Assembly: GCA_030411725.1 (NCBI GenBank)
Contig: MU839841.1
Span: forward strand, 124,001 to 188,000
Origin: Echria macrotheca
Lineage: Eukaryota; Ascomycota; Sordariomycetes; Sordariales; Schizotheciaceae
Length of the DNA: 64,000 nt
Direction: 5' to 3'
Positions 11,765-23,153 of the stretch are shown in pieces. The position numbers and the translations under genes were made by a program. The notes under the pieces are model-generated. The model searched no databases. It saw nothing but the letters and a program-made list of their open reading frames with translations, and had not been told where the DNA came from. Every line of letters begins with the position of its first letter. The first letter of the stretch is position 1.

Positions 11765-12381
11765 CTAGTAGAAGAACCCAATAATCTTGCCAGCAACGTG
11801 CTTGCGACGAGCCTCCTCCTGGTCCATAATGCCGGCCGACGTGGTAAGGATGACATAACCGAACTGACGGGCGGGGAGAAGCTTGACGACCCACTTCTCG
11901 AGCTCGTTGAGGCGGACGTTGTAGCGGGGCGAGATGACACCGCACTTGTTGAGGCGGCCGTTGAGCTCGACGACGATCTTGCCGGAGCGGTGGTCATCGA
12001 CCTGGGTGAACTCGCCAATGTAGCCTGGATCCCAGTTAGTGATGTTGCGATAGATTAAACATTGGACGTCATTGAAAGTCTCCGAACATGTGTAAGGTCC
12101 TCGCAGGGTTTAATATATCGGCAACTTAAAAGACTGGAGTCGTAGGATGGTTGAGACCGTCGTCTAGTTATCATGCCGAATGGGGGGGAAAGGCTGGGAC
12201 TGCGAGGACCTTGCGGAGGAGGAATGAGGAAAGCAAAGAAATGCTTACCGTGCTTCTGCATGACCTGGAGGAACTTGACAATGACCTTGGAGGCAGGCCG
12301 GATCAAGACCTGGCGCTTTCCAGCCTTCTCGGCATTGTTGATGCTGTTGAGGGCATCGTGAAGGACCGAAGTGCGAACCAT
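11765..12381 (-). CDS. RPS22: 40S ribosomal protein uS8 (S22/S15a)
   Basis: Exons on the minus strand are 12381-12249 and 12024-11765, giving 130 aa, the exact usual eukaryotic length. The protein runs MVRTSVLHDALNSINNAEKA, then the conserved KVIVKFLQVMQKHGYIGEF across the junction, RSGKIVVELNGRLNKCGVISP, and ends AGKIIGFFY. uS8 binds the central domain of 18S rRNA and is needed for small-subunit assembly. The single 224-nt intron is long for this genome. I looked for box C/D features of an embedded snoRNA and found none convincing. The gene diverges from eS12 across a 673-bp shared promoter, an arrangement that can couple expression of two proteins of the same subunit. Confidence 0.97.
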
Positions 12382-13054
12382 CTTGTCGGTATTTGGTGGA
12401 GATTCTCAAATCGTGGGGGGAATTGAGGTATCTGCCAGAGTCGGACGCTGTTAGCCTTCCCGGAGGCCCGAATGAGCATGGAGAGTGCCCTCGTTGATGG
12501 GATCAAGAGGGTTCTGCCTTCTCAGCTACCGCAAGAGGAGAAGCGTATCTGTTGCGGCCGACGCGGGCATCTCTGCAACCGACTCGTACCGCGCCAGATT
12601 GCTCTCCCCGGCCTTCGCGAAGGGCATTCCTGCTCTCAAGTCATACTCGAGTGTACCGAAATCACATACCTCGGATTGGGTGATGTTGGCGTGGAGATCC
12701 GGGCCGCAAGATTGGTGTGCTGGAAGAATTCGAAAGACTGCGGACAGGCGATCTCTCAGAAAATTTGGGGCTTGGAGTTGTGGTGGTCCGTGCGCGGGGA
12801 ACCCGCTGCACTTGCCCTAACGCACGGTGGTGTGTAGCCACTGTAGCGATTCCATGCTAGCTCAAATGCCCCACCTCTCCAAATTTTGCACACAAACCCA
12901 ATTGGTGGGGGCAACGTGCGTCCACAGAAGTCACGCTTTTGCAGCAGCAGTTAGATCATTCTCTTCCTGCAGCATATTTCACACGAAAACCATAACCCAC
13001 CGGAAACTCTTCGAGGATCGTCCCCGACACTTAGTTGCACATACTAACATCAAG
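12382..13054. promoter_or_regulatory. Shared divergent promoter of ribosomal protein genes uS8 and eS12
   Basis: The palindromic CCAATTGG at 12898-12905 presents a CCAAT box in both orientations, about 150 bp before the eS12 start. A CCCTAA half-site occurs near 12815, resembling the telomere-repeat-like boxes reported in fungal ribosomal-protein promoters. Use of either site is inference. Confidence 0.4.
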
Positions 13055-13736
13055 ATGGTATGTTCTATCATCCCTCTCTCGATACACTGTCTTTGCTGCC
13101 TGCGAGTCAAGCTCGAACGCTGCTTTCGTCACATTCAAATCTGATTCTCTAACACGAAATCGTTACCATGTGATATCCAACTGACCGCGTCGTGTTCTAG
13201 TCGGACGTAGAAGAGACTACCAACGTCGAGGAGGTCGAGGTTTCGGCCGACGCCGGATCCAAGGGCCAGATGACGGTTCTCGATGCCCTGAAGGGAGTTC
13301 TCAAGACCTCCCTGATGCACGACGGTCTTGCGCGCGGTCTCCGGGAGGCTTCCAAGGCTCTCGATCGTCGACAGGCCCACATGTGCGTCCTGAACGAGTC
13401 GTGCGAGGAGGAGGCATACAAGAAGCTGGTTATCGCCCTGTGCTCCGAGCACAAGATCCCTCTGATCAAGGTTCCCGATGGCAAGCAACTGGGCGAATGG
13501 GCTGGTCTCTGTGAGTAGACATACAACTGGCGAGCAGACGCAAGTTTCTGACTAGGTGGAATAGGCGTTCTCGATAGGGAGGGTAACGCGCGCAAGGTCG
13601 TCAACTGCTCTTGCGTCGTTGTCAAGGACTGGGGTGCCGACAGCCATGAGCGCAGCGTAAGTTGTGTGTCTCGCGGGTTCAATCATCGCTAACAGATTTC
13701 TAGATCCTTATGAACTACTTCCAGACCGAACAATAA
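13055..13736 (+). CDS. RPS12: 40S ribosomal protein eS12 with an ATG-only first exon
   Basis: Exons 13055-13057, 13201-13510, 13565-13656 and 13704-13736 give 145 aa. The first coding exon is just the ATG, followed at once by GTATGT. The 143-nt intron ends TTCTAG before TCGGACGTAGAAGAG (SDVEE). No other in-frame ATG gives a complete N-terminus, so this is the only workable start. Family blocks are VLDALKGVLKTSLMHDGLARG, REASKALDRRQAHMCVLNES, LCSEHKIPLIKV, LGEWAGLCVLDREGNARKV and CSCVVVKDWG. eS12 lies in the beak of the small subunit and belongs to the L7Ae-like fold. The ATG-adjacent intron probably contributes to strong expression, as in other fungal ribosomal genes; that is inference. Confidence 0.96.
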
Positions 13737-14007
13737 GCGACAACCCGGTCGGAGCGTTATTCGATCGAAAATGGTAGATCAGTCGATTCCGTGGGCAGCG
13801 TAGAGTTCGCGGGTTGGCTGTAACTTGTCCTGTCACTTGGCCAGCCGGAAAAAAAAAGCATGTTTGGCGCTCGGGGTTTCTTTGGCTTTGCATTCGGCAT
13901 AAAGTTATGATACCCGTATAGTTCCGATTATACGGGTCTCTCCGCACTGGAAAGTTGATTGATTTCCCAGCCCAATGACGTTCTCCTTGCATATCATGAC
14001 GACGCTG

Positions 14008-14573
14008 CTACTTCCGTCCTTCTACCATGATGATGTGATATCCATGCTCCGTCTTTGCCTCGCCAATTTTCGGGTTGCCCGTCGTGCTTGTGTCGAGTCC
14101 ATACGCGACAGCCTCGAATTCAGGAGCCAAGCTCCCCTTGGTCTTCCACCCCAGTGCGCCCCCTGAGCCAGAAGTAAGCAATCTCTCAACGACAGAGAAG
14201 CAGGACCTGAGCATACGTACCCTGACGCGCCTTATCCTCGGAAAAGTCCCTCGCGACCTCATCGAACTTGGCCCCATCCCGGAGCTTAGCTAGCGCCTCC
14301 TCCTTCTTCGAGTGCTTCTCACACTGTATGTCCAGTTCTCATATCAGCTGATGTCCTCCTCCTCGAAGGGACGGCGGAGATAAATAAATAAATAAAAAAA
14401 CGTACGAGAATATGCCGCACGTTGATAGACTGTGCGCCCTTCGCCCCCCCGCCCGACTTGTCCTTGTTGTTGTCCTTGGACTTGTCGTCTCCTCCTCCCT
14501 TCTTGCCCCCCTTGGCGTCCTTCCCCTTTCCTCCGTCGGACTTCTTGTTGTCTTCCTTTTTCTTGCCCGCCAT
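14008..14573 (-). CDS. PIN4: Parvulin-type peptidyl-prolyl cis-trans isomerase (Pin4/Par14)
   Basis: Exons on the minus strand are 14573-14406, 14323-14221 and 14162-14008, giving 141 aa with introns of 82 and 58 nt. The first 48 residues are a Lys/Gly/Asp-rich basic tail (MAGKKKEDNKKSDGGKGKD...), the DNA- and nucleolus-associating extension typical of Par14. The isomerase domain runs INVRHIL, CEKHSKKEEALAKL, FDEVARDFSEDKARQGGALGW and ends GYHIIMVEGRK, as in the human protein. The WW domain and phospho-binding basic patch of Pin1 are absent, so it should not be phospho-specific. Roles in ribosome biogenesis are known for the family. It converges on eS12 (271 bp) and is followed on the same strand by the SRA gene. 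Confidence 0.94.
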
Positions 14574-14949
14574 TTTCTGTTTGTTTTATTTGATCCTTCG
14601 TCTATTGTGCTGTTCTGGGAAACGATTCATGAGCTCATCATCTCTGCTGCGAAGACGAGATAAAACGAGTGCTGTGGTTGTGAGGCACGTGAGGTTGAGT
14701 GGTGGGGTGGAGAGGGATGATGCAGTGAAGAAAAAGGAGGGGTCTGTCATGCAATGTATTGTACCTAGGGTATTATGGCGGGATTCTACCGCTCAAGACG
14801 CCAGAATCTGCCATGTAAAACCGACATGTGCATGAAATTTCACAGGTTACTGCGTCACTATGGATATCTAATCGCATTTTTAGCGAGTATGCATACTGCG
14901 TTACAAAGGCAAGGCTACGCCCCTGACTCAGACAAACAACAACAGCCCT
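14574..14949 (-). promoter_or_regulatory. PIN4 upstream region and SRA gene 3' end
   Basis: These 376 bp between two minus-strand genes hold no supported gene or repeat. Confidence 0.4.
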
Positions 14950-16750
14950 TCAGCCGCCCAGCGAGAGACGACGACGAGGGACAGACATCTCGATGCTCGT
15001 ATCTCTCTCCTCACTTCCGTCTTGTTCGAACCCGTCCTGAGGCCGGCGGGCTCGTCTTCTCCCTCTTGGTGACCCGCCGGTTTTCCTCCTATTCGGGACG
15101 AAGAGCTGCACATCGGAGGAGATCCTCCTGTTCGGGCCTGTCTCCGCCATCAAGTTTTCCATCTCCTGGGTTAACAGGCGCTTTTGGCTTTCTGCCACGG
15201 CCTGAAAATTCATGGTAGAGCGAAACTGGTGGGTGCGTTTCCAGTCTTCCCTCTTTCTTCTGTCCTCTTCACATTTTATCTTCCAGGCGTCTACTCCCTG
15301 TTCACCAAAATACCTGCGGATGTGGTTCATTTCGAGCTTCTCATACAGATGCCAGTCATCGAGTTGCGAGGGTGTCGGGATACGGACCAATCCTTCCATG
15401 GAGATGTCTCCGGCACTCGAAATACGCTCCAGAGTGAGCTCGACGCGGCAAAAGGGGTTACCGTGATCTGACGCTGGAGGATAACTGACCCTAACCAGTT
15501 TCCACCTGCAATGGACATGTCAGCCGTTAGCCTCCGAGGATCCAAAGATAAAGACGTACAGGCCGTCGAAGCGTACACCTCCGGCCGGCGCGTAGATGCT
15601 CTGCAGCTGGAATCCTCTTAGGACCCGGATTGATTTCCCAATTTGGCTCAAGATCGAGAAGCCTATGTTGTTCGCCGGGCCTTCACGGATATACTTGACC
15701 ATATCCCGGTCGATGACCTCTTCCTTGCCGATCAAAAGGGGCAACGCTGCAACCCCATATCGTCCACGGGTTACCACCCCGTCGGACTTTGCAACAATGC
15801 CGTCCCGACAGGCGCAAGCAATGTTGACCCACCACCTAAATATCTGTTCAGACATGTGTGTGTGCTTTGAATACAACTCACCTACTGTCCCTCTCGAAAC
15901 GCGCGCATAGTCTCGATCCCCATTGCCTCGTCGTCAGTGCATTTCAGTTCGGCCACCACTCGCTTGTCGGCCTTTGACGGTGTGGCAAACACCACTCCCT
16001 TCATGCCTTGACCTCCCGACTCCAGCAAGTCTGCAGCGCGCATTTTATCGAGGTCAAAGTAGTCGGACTGGAAGCGAGCTATCCACGCTCTCTGCAGCCG
16101 TGTCACATTGAGCCACAGACAGTCTTGCTTGTACGAGGCCCCCCTCTTAATCCAGGCTCGAAGTTGGGCAAGCAGCTTGTCTAGACGCGCGAACTTTATC
16201 GTATCGAGGTCGATCATGTGTCTCTCGCACTTCTCTCCCGAAAGCGCTGACTTGACGAACCCGGAGATCTGCTCGTACAAGGCGGGATTCCAAGAACCGC
16301 TCTCGTTCATGGCTTGTCGGGCGGCGTCCGACAGTTCGAGGAGATCTGAAGGGGTCGACCGGCTAACTGGAACACCGTCAGACCCAGTTTGGGACAGGTC
16401 AAAACTTGCGGAGCAAGAGACACATGTCTCTGCGAATTCCCAACAGAGCGCCACTTACTTCCAGTGAATCCATTGTCACTACTGCAAAGCGACCGCGCTC
16501 TGAGACGCTTAGATTGCGGTCGAGGAGCCATAGGGGAAACACTTCCGTCATAAGACGTCCCCTCCGCAGGTTCTGGGTTAATGACAGTGCCTGGTTCCCG
16601 GGCCCTTACATCATCATCGCCACGTTTGTCGCGGAACTTGGACCACATAATAGACGGAATCAGGAACGGAAACTTAAGATGCCGGCTTACACGGTTCCAA
16701 AACGATCTTTTCTCTCGGTTCGACGATTGATTCACCGCGGTGACGTGCAT
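14950..16750 (-). CDS. Divergent SRA/YDG-domain protein
   Basis: Exons on the minus strand are 16750-16459, 16366-15886, 15835-15560 and 15505-14950, giving 534 aa. All phases agree; introns are 92, 50 and 54 nt. The N-terminal 250 residues are novel to me (basic start, then LELSDAARQAMNES and a helical stretch). Residues about 240-365 resemble an SRA/YDG fold: GQWWVNIACACRDGIVAKSDG matches the entry strand and helix, KSIRVLRGF and YAPAGGVRFDGLW match the conserved RV.RG...YAP..G.RYDGLY block. The central LSGGY-type DNA-flipping region is poorly conserved. The C-terminus is Arg/Lys-rich and probably disordered. SRA domains bind 5-methylcytosine or hemimethylated DNA, so a chromatin reader role is possible but unproven. 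The start could instead be the downstream Met of MWSKFRDKRGDD. Confidence 0.75.
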
Positions 16751-17090
16751 GGTGCCGGTGGCACGATTGTACTCGAAGGTACCTCATAGCTACCTGGGCC
16801 GCAGGAGAGAGCATTGGAGTTCTTATCGTAGCAGAAGCTCGAACTGACAATTTCCGACACGGGAAATAGGGAAAGAGCTATTTTGTGAGCAGTTAGTCTT
16901 GGGGGAGGTGCGACCGGTTAGTTCTAAATAACTTTTAAAACTCTACTAGCACAAGCACGCCACCTTCCGTGTATGTGCCCATGGCAAGAAGCAAACCCCT
17001 CCAAGAAGCACAATCAACTTTTTCGTGTCAATGCAGTGCCTGCCTCCCAATCATCCTTCAGACCTGCTGAAGCAACTCACGAATAGCAGC
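16751..17090 (-). promoter_or_regulatory. SRA gene upstream region
   Basis: These 340 bp separate two minus-strand genes. Only unsupported short frames occur. Confidence 0.4.
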
Positions 17091-18993
17091 TTAAAAAGCC
17101 GCCAGCTCCCTCCACTGCTTGCCCTGTACAATCTCCCTAGCAAGACAGAGAATGTCAGAATTTGCTGTACCATACTTCGCAATCAGCACGGAAACAAACT
17201 CACTGCATATCTCTCCCTTTGGCTATGAGGCGGGCTCGGAAGGCTTCACACCACATGAGCTCTAGTCGCCCATCTCCAAAGCCCATGCCGTCTTCGTCGC
17301 CGGTGCTTTGGCCGTGGGCATCCAGGCCGATGTGTTGGTAGTATTGACACACCACGGCGAGGGGGACGACAAGCATGTCCTAAAAGAACGGTTCAGCACA
17401 CGGTATCGACCAAAGGTAAGGCACTCACGGGTTGCATCTGGTTCCGCAATGCAAAGTCTAATGCCCTGCAGATGTTGCTCGCAAAACCGCCGACTTCTTT
17501 CCTACTGTACTTGAGAGGATTGATCTGCAACGCCCCAGGCAGCACCGGTACGGTCTGGGGAAACGGGCCGTCGACCACGGGCTCGAAGATGGTCCAGTAT
17601 AACCGCTCTATACAGGGGTAAAAGAGCATCTGGGCCATCCAATAATAAACAAAGGCCGAGGCAGTCAGACCATCGCGAAAGCCAAACGTCTCTGCGAATG
17701 GGATATGAGATTCGGTGTTCCCGGGGTCGGCAATCCAAAAAAGATTTTGATTCATGATTGTCGAGCCGCTGGGATCCGGAGAGGTGGTAGCAGTCGTCAG
17801 CCAGTCATTGAACTGGGACTCGAGTTGTATGCAGTTGGCGAGAAGGTCTTGAGCCGCGAGACGGCGGGCCAGGGTTTGTTCCTGTGGTACGATGCGGTCG
17901 GCGCGCGTCAGAAGCGATGGTAGAGCGACGACGACGTCTAGCAGGCGATCAAAGAGAGACTTGGGATGGAACTCCCACGGTGCCGTCACCCATGGCGGCT
18001 CGGACAGGAAAGTCGGCTTGCGGTTGAGGAGAGCTGCGCAGATCTGAAGGTGTCAGCATGGGAATACCGGAGGAGGAGTCAGATACGCACAGCATTGTGG
18101 CGAAAGACACGGACGAAGTAGTGATGATGGGGAAAGGAACGGAACGCCTCTGGTCCCTGTTGGCGAACCGGGTTGGGATCCCGCCAGGGTGGGATGGCCG
18201 AGGCGGTGGAGTTGTTATGCTAACTGGTAAGCATCCCTCTCATCACGATGCTGCGATACTCACCTCGTAAAGGAACAAGAATATGCCTTGTCGTTGTGAT
18301 ATTCCAGAGTCTGCTTGGTTGTTCTCGTCGGCCGCCAGATGAACCATGGCCTTGGATCGAACTTGGAAGTCTTCTTCGCTCAAGGATGGCTGCACATCGG
18401 GCACCTCATAAGGAGTCAGGGATAGGGGGGCACTCTTCCCACCCCCGTCGTCACTGTCGTTATCACGCGGGCTCCTGGCCAGGGACTGGATAGGTGTGTG
18501 GAGGGCAGCTATTTGGACCGAGTACGTCTTTCCATGGTTGGATACCGTGAGGAAATCATCCCAGGCTTGGGTGAGTGGCTCGGCAACGACGAGTTCGAGC
18601 TTCTCCTCTTCGGGCTGTCTCGATGGCGACTTGACCTTCTTTGCGGTCTTCCGAGGGGGGTGGGAAGAGCCTGGAGACGGTATCCTTGATCAGTCTTTTC
18701 CACGGAGCGAGGGTAGGAACAACGACGAGAAGAAGACCATCACAACTTACATCGGCCACCATCCTCTATCGACGCAACGATGAAGACAGTCTCTCGCTCG
18801 TAGGTGCAGTCTCGATGACTGTCGGCGCAACGTTTGCAAATAGGTCGTTCGTTTCCTGTACGGTGTGTGGCCGACCCGGCCATGCTTAGTGTGCCGCCCC
18901 TGAGTCGACGATGACAATTATCGGCTTACCGCACTTGACCCGGCGACTTCGACATGTTTCGCAGCCCCGGTACTTTCCTGGTACGCCTACCAT
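17091..18993 (-). CDS. Zn(II)2Cys6 fungal transcription factor
   Basis: Seven exons on the minus strand: 18993-18930, 18855-18751, 18670-18264, 18219-18091, 18043-17429, 17379-17204 and 17136-17091, giving 513 aa. The first two exons together build the binuclear zinc cluster: C11-x2-C14-x6-C21-x6-C28-x2-C31-x6-C38, beginning YRGCETCRSRRVKC. It is followed by PRKTAKKVKSPSRQPEEEK, a basic linker. The rest is helical with an APWEFHPKSLFDRLLDV segment and an IVQGKQWRELAAF end, typical of the large class whose C-terminal half acts as a regulatory domain. The expected role is a sequence-specific nuclear regulator; target genes cannot be inferred, as no biosynthetic cluster is adjacent. Most of exon 3 has no in-frame ATG, so simple ORF calling misses it. 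Introns run from 44 to 80 nt. Confidence 0.88.
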
Positions 18994-20371
18994 GGTGTCT
19001 CTGCTCGAATCGTTGGAGTGGTGATGTTGGTGTTGTCAGCTGGAGTTTCGATACTGTTGGAAAAGGGGCACGGCGACAGCGAGGGCGGGGAGGTAAATAG
19101 GGCAGGTCTGTAAGACGGTGGGGAAAGTAGGGCCTGGCCCAGGGCTCTGATCGGAGCCAGACTCGGAAACTGGGCAGCAGAGGACAGAGCGGTATAGCAA
19201 GGCAGGTCAAGCAGGCAGGCCCCTCCCCCTCTCACAACGGCACGGTCTCAGTGGACAAGCAGGCGAGGTCCTAGTGGACAGACAGCGAGTCCCAGGGGGG
19301 GCAGCCAAGGCAGTGACAGCTGATGGAGGTGAACAGCGAACGGCCAGAGTTGAGCCGCACGCAGGGCGATGCCGGCGGTGGTTATAAGAGGGCATTGCCT
19401 AGGTACTAGAGGGGACATGACGAAAGTTGCAGAGGGGCATTCTAGAAGACTGGGAATCTCGTCAAGCCCCCTGGCTGCAGCCTCATGTCGTCCAAGGGCC
19501 GTGGCCCGATTCGTCCGTCTCGATTCGCGATCACGACGCCATGACGGCACCTCCCTTCCCAGTTCCGCCATGACAGGGTCAATTGGCGGTGGACGGTCAG
19601 TGAATGTCTGGGCAGGCTTGGGAGCCTCGTAGGGCTGAGGACAGTCCGCGACCAGGGCGGGGAACCAGCAGTAGGGGGCATGCCGACGCCCGGCCTGATT
19701 GGCCCGAAGGCGGAACCGAAGACCGGGTGTTCCCCAGTGGGCAATGACACGGTCGGGTCGGGTCGCAGCCAATGGCCGTCCGTTGCGACCGGATGAAGCC
19801 GCCCTCTGCAATCTGGACGGCTTGGGAAGCTGGCGAATCACGGCTGCTGTTCAACTCTGAAACCGAAATGCGCTGTGCGACCATCTTAACTAGGCATGCC
19901 CTTAACTCTGGAGGCAATGAATCACATGTGTTTTGGTGCCTGGGATGCGCAGCCGGCGACGACGATAGGCATCATAGGTTCGGGCTTTTTTCTCTCCCCC
20001 GCAAACGGCGGAGCAACCGTGAACGTCTGTCAGCTTGGTGGTTGATTGGACAGCGGCGGAGAATGCGGCCGTCGGAAGAGTTGGTAATCCACCTCACCTG
20101 TTCTCAAACGACGCCATCTAGGCGACGAAGGGCGGAAATGCAAGGTACGACCCGCCTTGGCAGGCTTTGTGTGTCTATATGGAGGGACTTACAGAGATAG
20201 CTGTTGCCGACGAGGCTCCTCGGGTCGCTAACCCTGAAAGATGACTGAGGGCTCCTGGGCCAGTCTTGAGCCCTGGGCGACGTCCGAAATCTTGGCTGAC
20301 GACAGAGTTCAAAATTGGGGGATGGTATGCGGGTTCAATTCCGCGTCTCTGACCGCAAGCGATTATCTAGA

Positions 20372-20408
20372 CTACCTACCTACCTACATAGGTAGGTATG
20401 TATGTATC
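20372..20408. repeat. TACC/TAGG/TATG tetranucleotide inverted repeat
   Basis: Four TACC units lead through TACATAGG into TAGG and TATG units, so the tract can fold back on itself. It lies in the long gene-poor region. Confidence 0.8.
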
Positions 20409-21370
20409 TGCTCGGACTTGATGGCATTGTGCCCACCCTCGGATCGGACAAGAACACCATTCCTTCCAGTGATGGGGATAGGTATCTACAGCCAGATTCC
20501 AACACCTAGGTAAAGACGGGCGGGTGCGTGGCTCAAAGAAGCTCTATTATGCGACGACCTCAGATGATGATGGTGCAGCATTCCAACCTTGGTCGCGGGT
20601 TCCTTTGGATGCCTTGAGATTTCTTGCTAATCCAGACCCCAGCCGCTTATAAATATGGAGAAAAATAAAACGGTCTTTGGGCAAGATGTTCTGATCGGAT
20701 CGACGGCGGTAATGTAGTTTATGAGTGGGTGTAGATACCGGAGGCCGTCCGATCCTCCTCCTGCAAGGTTCCGGAGGCCTGTGGGATCATGTCGGCATTC
20801 ACGGACGGCGGGACGGACAAAATACGGAATGGTGGATTGTCGGGTTTGCTTACACACACCACTACCTGCTTGTAATCATTTAGTATAATTGTCATGTCCT
20901 TTCGGGATCGAGAGTCTGGTTGGCTGTTCTGGTATCGCCTTTGCCTGGGCTAAGGGAGGTAGTTATCTCGGGTACCAACAGTTGGTTAGGTGCACATCGC
21001 TGTTAAAATCCGAGAATCTCTAAAATACACATTGTCATTTTCTCATTTTCTTTTTCTTCTGGGGAGACTGTATCCTTTTTTAACCCTCCCACTTGGCTCG
21101 TGATCTGGCTTCTTTCCGCTAACCCCCTACCTAGCGACACGGGCCTTGTAACTATTCTCCAACGTTCTTCCCAAGGTGTGCATTATGCCCATTTCTCGGG
21201 TGGCTAATGATCGTGGACTTTGGATGTCGGGATGCCATTTGTATGCTGACGCCGACGACGGATAGATAGATAGGTAACTGCGGAAACCAGTCCAACAGAT
21301 GTTTAGCTCTCCTTCTTTGGACTTTTTTCTCCCCCCTTGGCGGACTTTTCCCTTTCGTCGCAAAGTTATA

Positions 21371-21391
21371 CTTACCTACCTAGGTAGGAAG
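21371..21391. repeat. Near-perfect palindrome centred on CCTAGG
   Basis: CTTACCTACCTAGGTAGGAA reads almost identically on both strands. It belongs to the dispersed TACCTAGGTA family discussed in the findings. Confidence 0.75.
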
Positions 21392-22020
21392 TCGAGACTA
21401 AGAATGCAAGACGTTAAACCCTACCACTCAAAAAACTAACTTAGCAAAGTAAAAGTGTCTTTGTCAAGTCCCTGGAAGAAATGCTTGTACGCACTTCGGG
21501 CGCGTGGAGAGAGTCAGCCACGGCGGTGCGAGAACCGATGAATCGGCGACGCTGAGCGAAACCGGTTGGTCTCAAAGAATATTTATGACCTACCTGCCTG
21601 GAGAGTACCAATACAACCATCCATGTCTTTCATCATATTTATGTAACTCCCACGCTAACAACCTACTAAATCACAATACACATCCCCATCTAAACCTGTA
21701 CTATGTATGTACGGTCCTGCACAGACGTGTCTAGCATCAGGTAGCCTTGCCTTAGTCTTGGCCACCAACTAGATAGCACGGCTCACCTTTCTGATAACCG
21801 CTGATAAACATCCATTCTCCAGCCGCATTCCCAACAAAATCTGCATGTACATTTGGGTCCCAGACCATATCTCTAGCAGTAGTGTCGCCCTGGCCTTTAG
21901 ATAACGTATTGCGCTCCATACCTAGGTACTATTCCAAATTGCGGCAAGAAGCGATGCTAAGGAGCTACAACAGCGACAAAAACGGTCCATCGCAGGCCAG
22001 CCACACCCTCATCACCTGAG

Positions 22021-22061
22021 TTTTTTTTATTTTATTTTTTTAATTTTTTTTAATTTTTTTT
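22021..22061. repeat. T-rich low-complexity tract
   Basis: A 41-bp tract of T runs broken by single or paired A, in non-coding DNA. Confidence 0.85.
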
Positions 22062-22973
22062 ACCGTTTATTTCGTCCCTTACTTTTGTGGCGATTCAAGC
22101 ACCCTGACGGGTAGCGGTCGCCAGTGCTGCTGGTCTGTGCCGGGCATCTCTTAGACTTCTTTGTTTACTTGCAGGCAACTGAGTCAAACACAGGAAGCCG
22201 TTCAGAACAAAGGGCAACAGGATAGAGAGATAGATAGATGACCTGGTCCAGCTCGAGCTGAGCCAGTGCTTACCACAATACACACACACGCTTGATTCCC
22301 TGCAGAGAACGCAGTTTCCCACAACTTTTTGCTCTGCATGACCAATAGGAAAGAGATATGGGAAAAATAAAAAGGACGCGGATCACTGCAATTTCGACCT
22401 CGGCAGAGGAGATGACGCGTGACATGATTCGTCTCCCCCCTCTCCCTCTGCTGTGTAATCCACATAAACCCCAAGAAAAATCACAAACGAGTACACCAAA
22501 GACGACCGGGAGCCCTCTCTGTTTTCCCTGCCAATACACAGCAACACCAGCGGGTGCAGCGGATATCGAGGACATTCTCGCCCCGGGATCCTGGGAAGAT
22601 TTAGACACCCCCTCTCCCTACCTACCTTCCTACCTTCCCAACTTACTTACAGTATACCCAGAGGCTAGCTAGCTACGAAAGAAGGAAAACCAGTCAAGTA
22701 CTAGACTATCTACTAAGCGCAGCAAAAATCTTTCCAGTCTAGTTAATAGCCGCCAGCATATCAACAGTCTGTCTTAAATTACCACACCCACACCCCGTCT
22801 TAATGTACGTACGTATGTAATAGTTATCTGTTTGTTTACAAACTTACACACAAGGAAGAAAAGAGAGACGTCTCTCCATATAAAATGAGAATCAAGAAAC
22901 CAAAATATATCCAGGGCGTCGGTCCAAAGCTGTGTACTGTACGGGCCTCACTTTCAACCCTTACCCTCCCCCA

Positions 22974-22987
22974 CCCCCCCCCCCCCC
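22974..22987. repeat. C14 homopolymer
   Basis: Fourteen cytosines within a C-rich stretch, about 170 bp beyond the receptor stop codon. Length may be uncertain in the assembly. Confidence 0.8.
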
Positions 22988-23153
22988 AAGAAAACAAAAG
23001 AACGCGTTGAGCGGTATGTGTGTGGAATCAAGAGTCTCGAAATCGAAATCCCAATTCCGCCACCGAAACACCACCGCCCACCATCCCAGTCGCCGCCCCC
23101 GCCCTAGCCCCAGCATTCGCAAGACCCAGTCCCAACATCCCCAGGTAGTTCCA

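Larger units (their letters stand above)
18994..23153. other. Long gene-poor intergenic region
   Basis: These 4.16 kb between the Zn2Cys6 gene start and the receptor gene end hold no gene that I can support. A 197-codon minus-strand frame at 19248-19841 has proline/arginine-rich biased composition and no recognisable domain. The region holds clustered TACCTACC/TAGGTAGG palindromes, T-rich and C-rich tracts and degenerate CT-rich DNA. It probably includes an extended promoter for the transcription factor and the receptor 3' end. A non-coding RNA cannot be excluded. Confidence 0.5.

Noticed and set aside
12025..12248. Possible snoRNA in the long uS8 intron
   Set aside because: No paired box C (RUGAUGA) and box D (CUGA) with a flanking stem could be found by eye.
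19248..19841. 197-codon open frame in the long gene-poor region
   Set aside because: Biased composition, no domain, no splice-supported extension; left as intergenic.
20320..20350. tRNA T-arm-like sequence (GCGGGTTCAATTCCGCG)
   Set aside because: The stem does not pair in the normal five-base register and no D arm, anticodon arm or acceptor stem fits around it.
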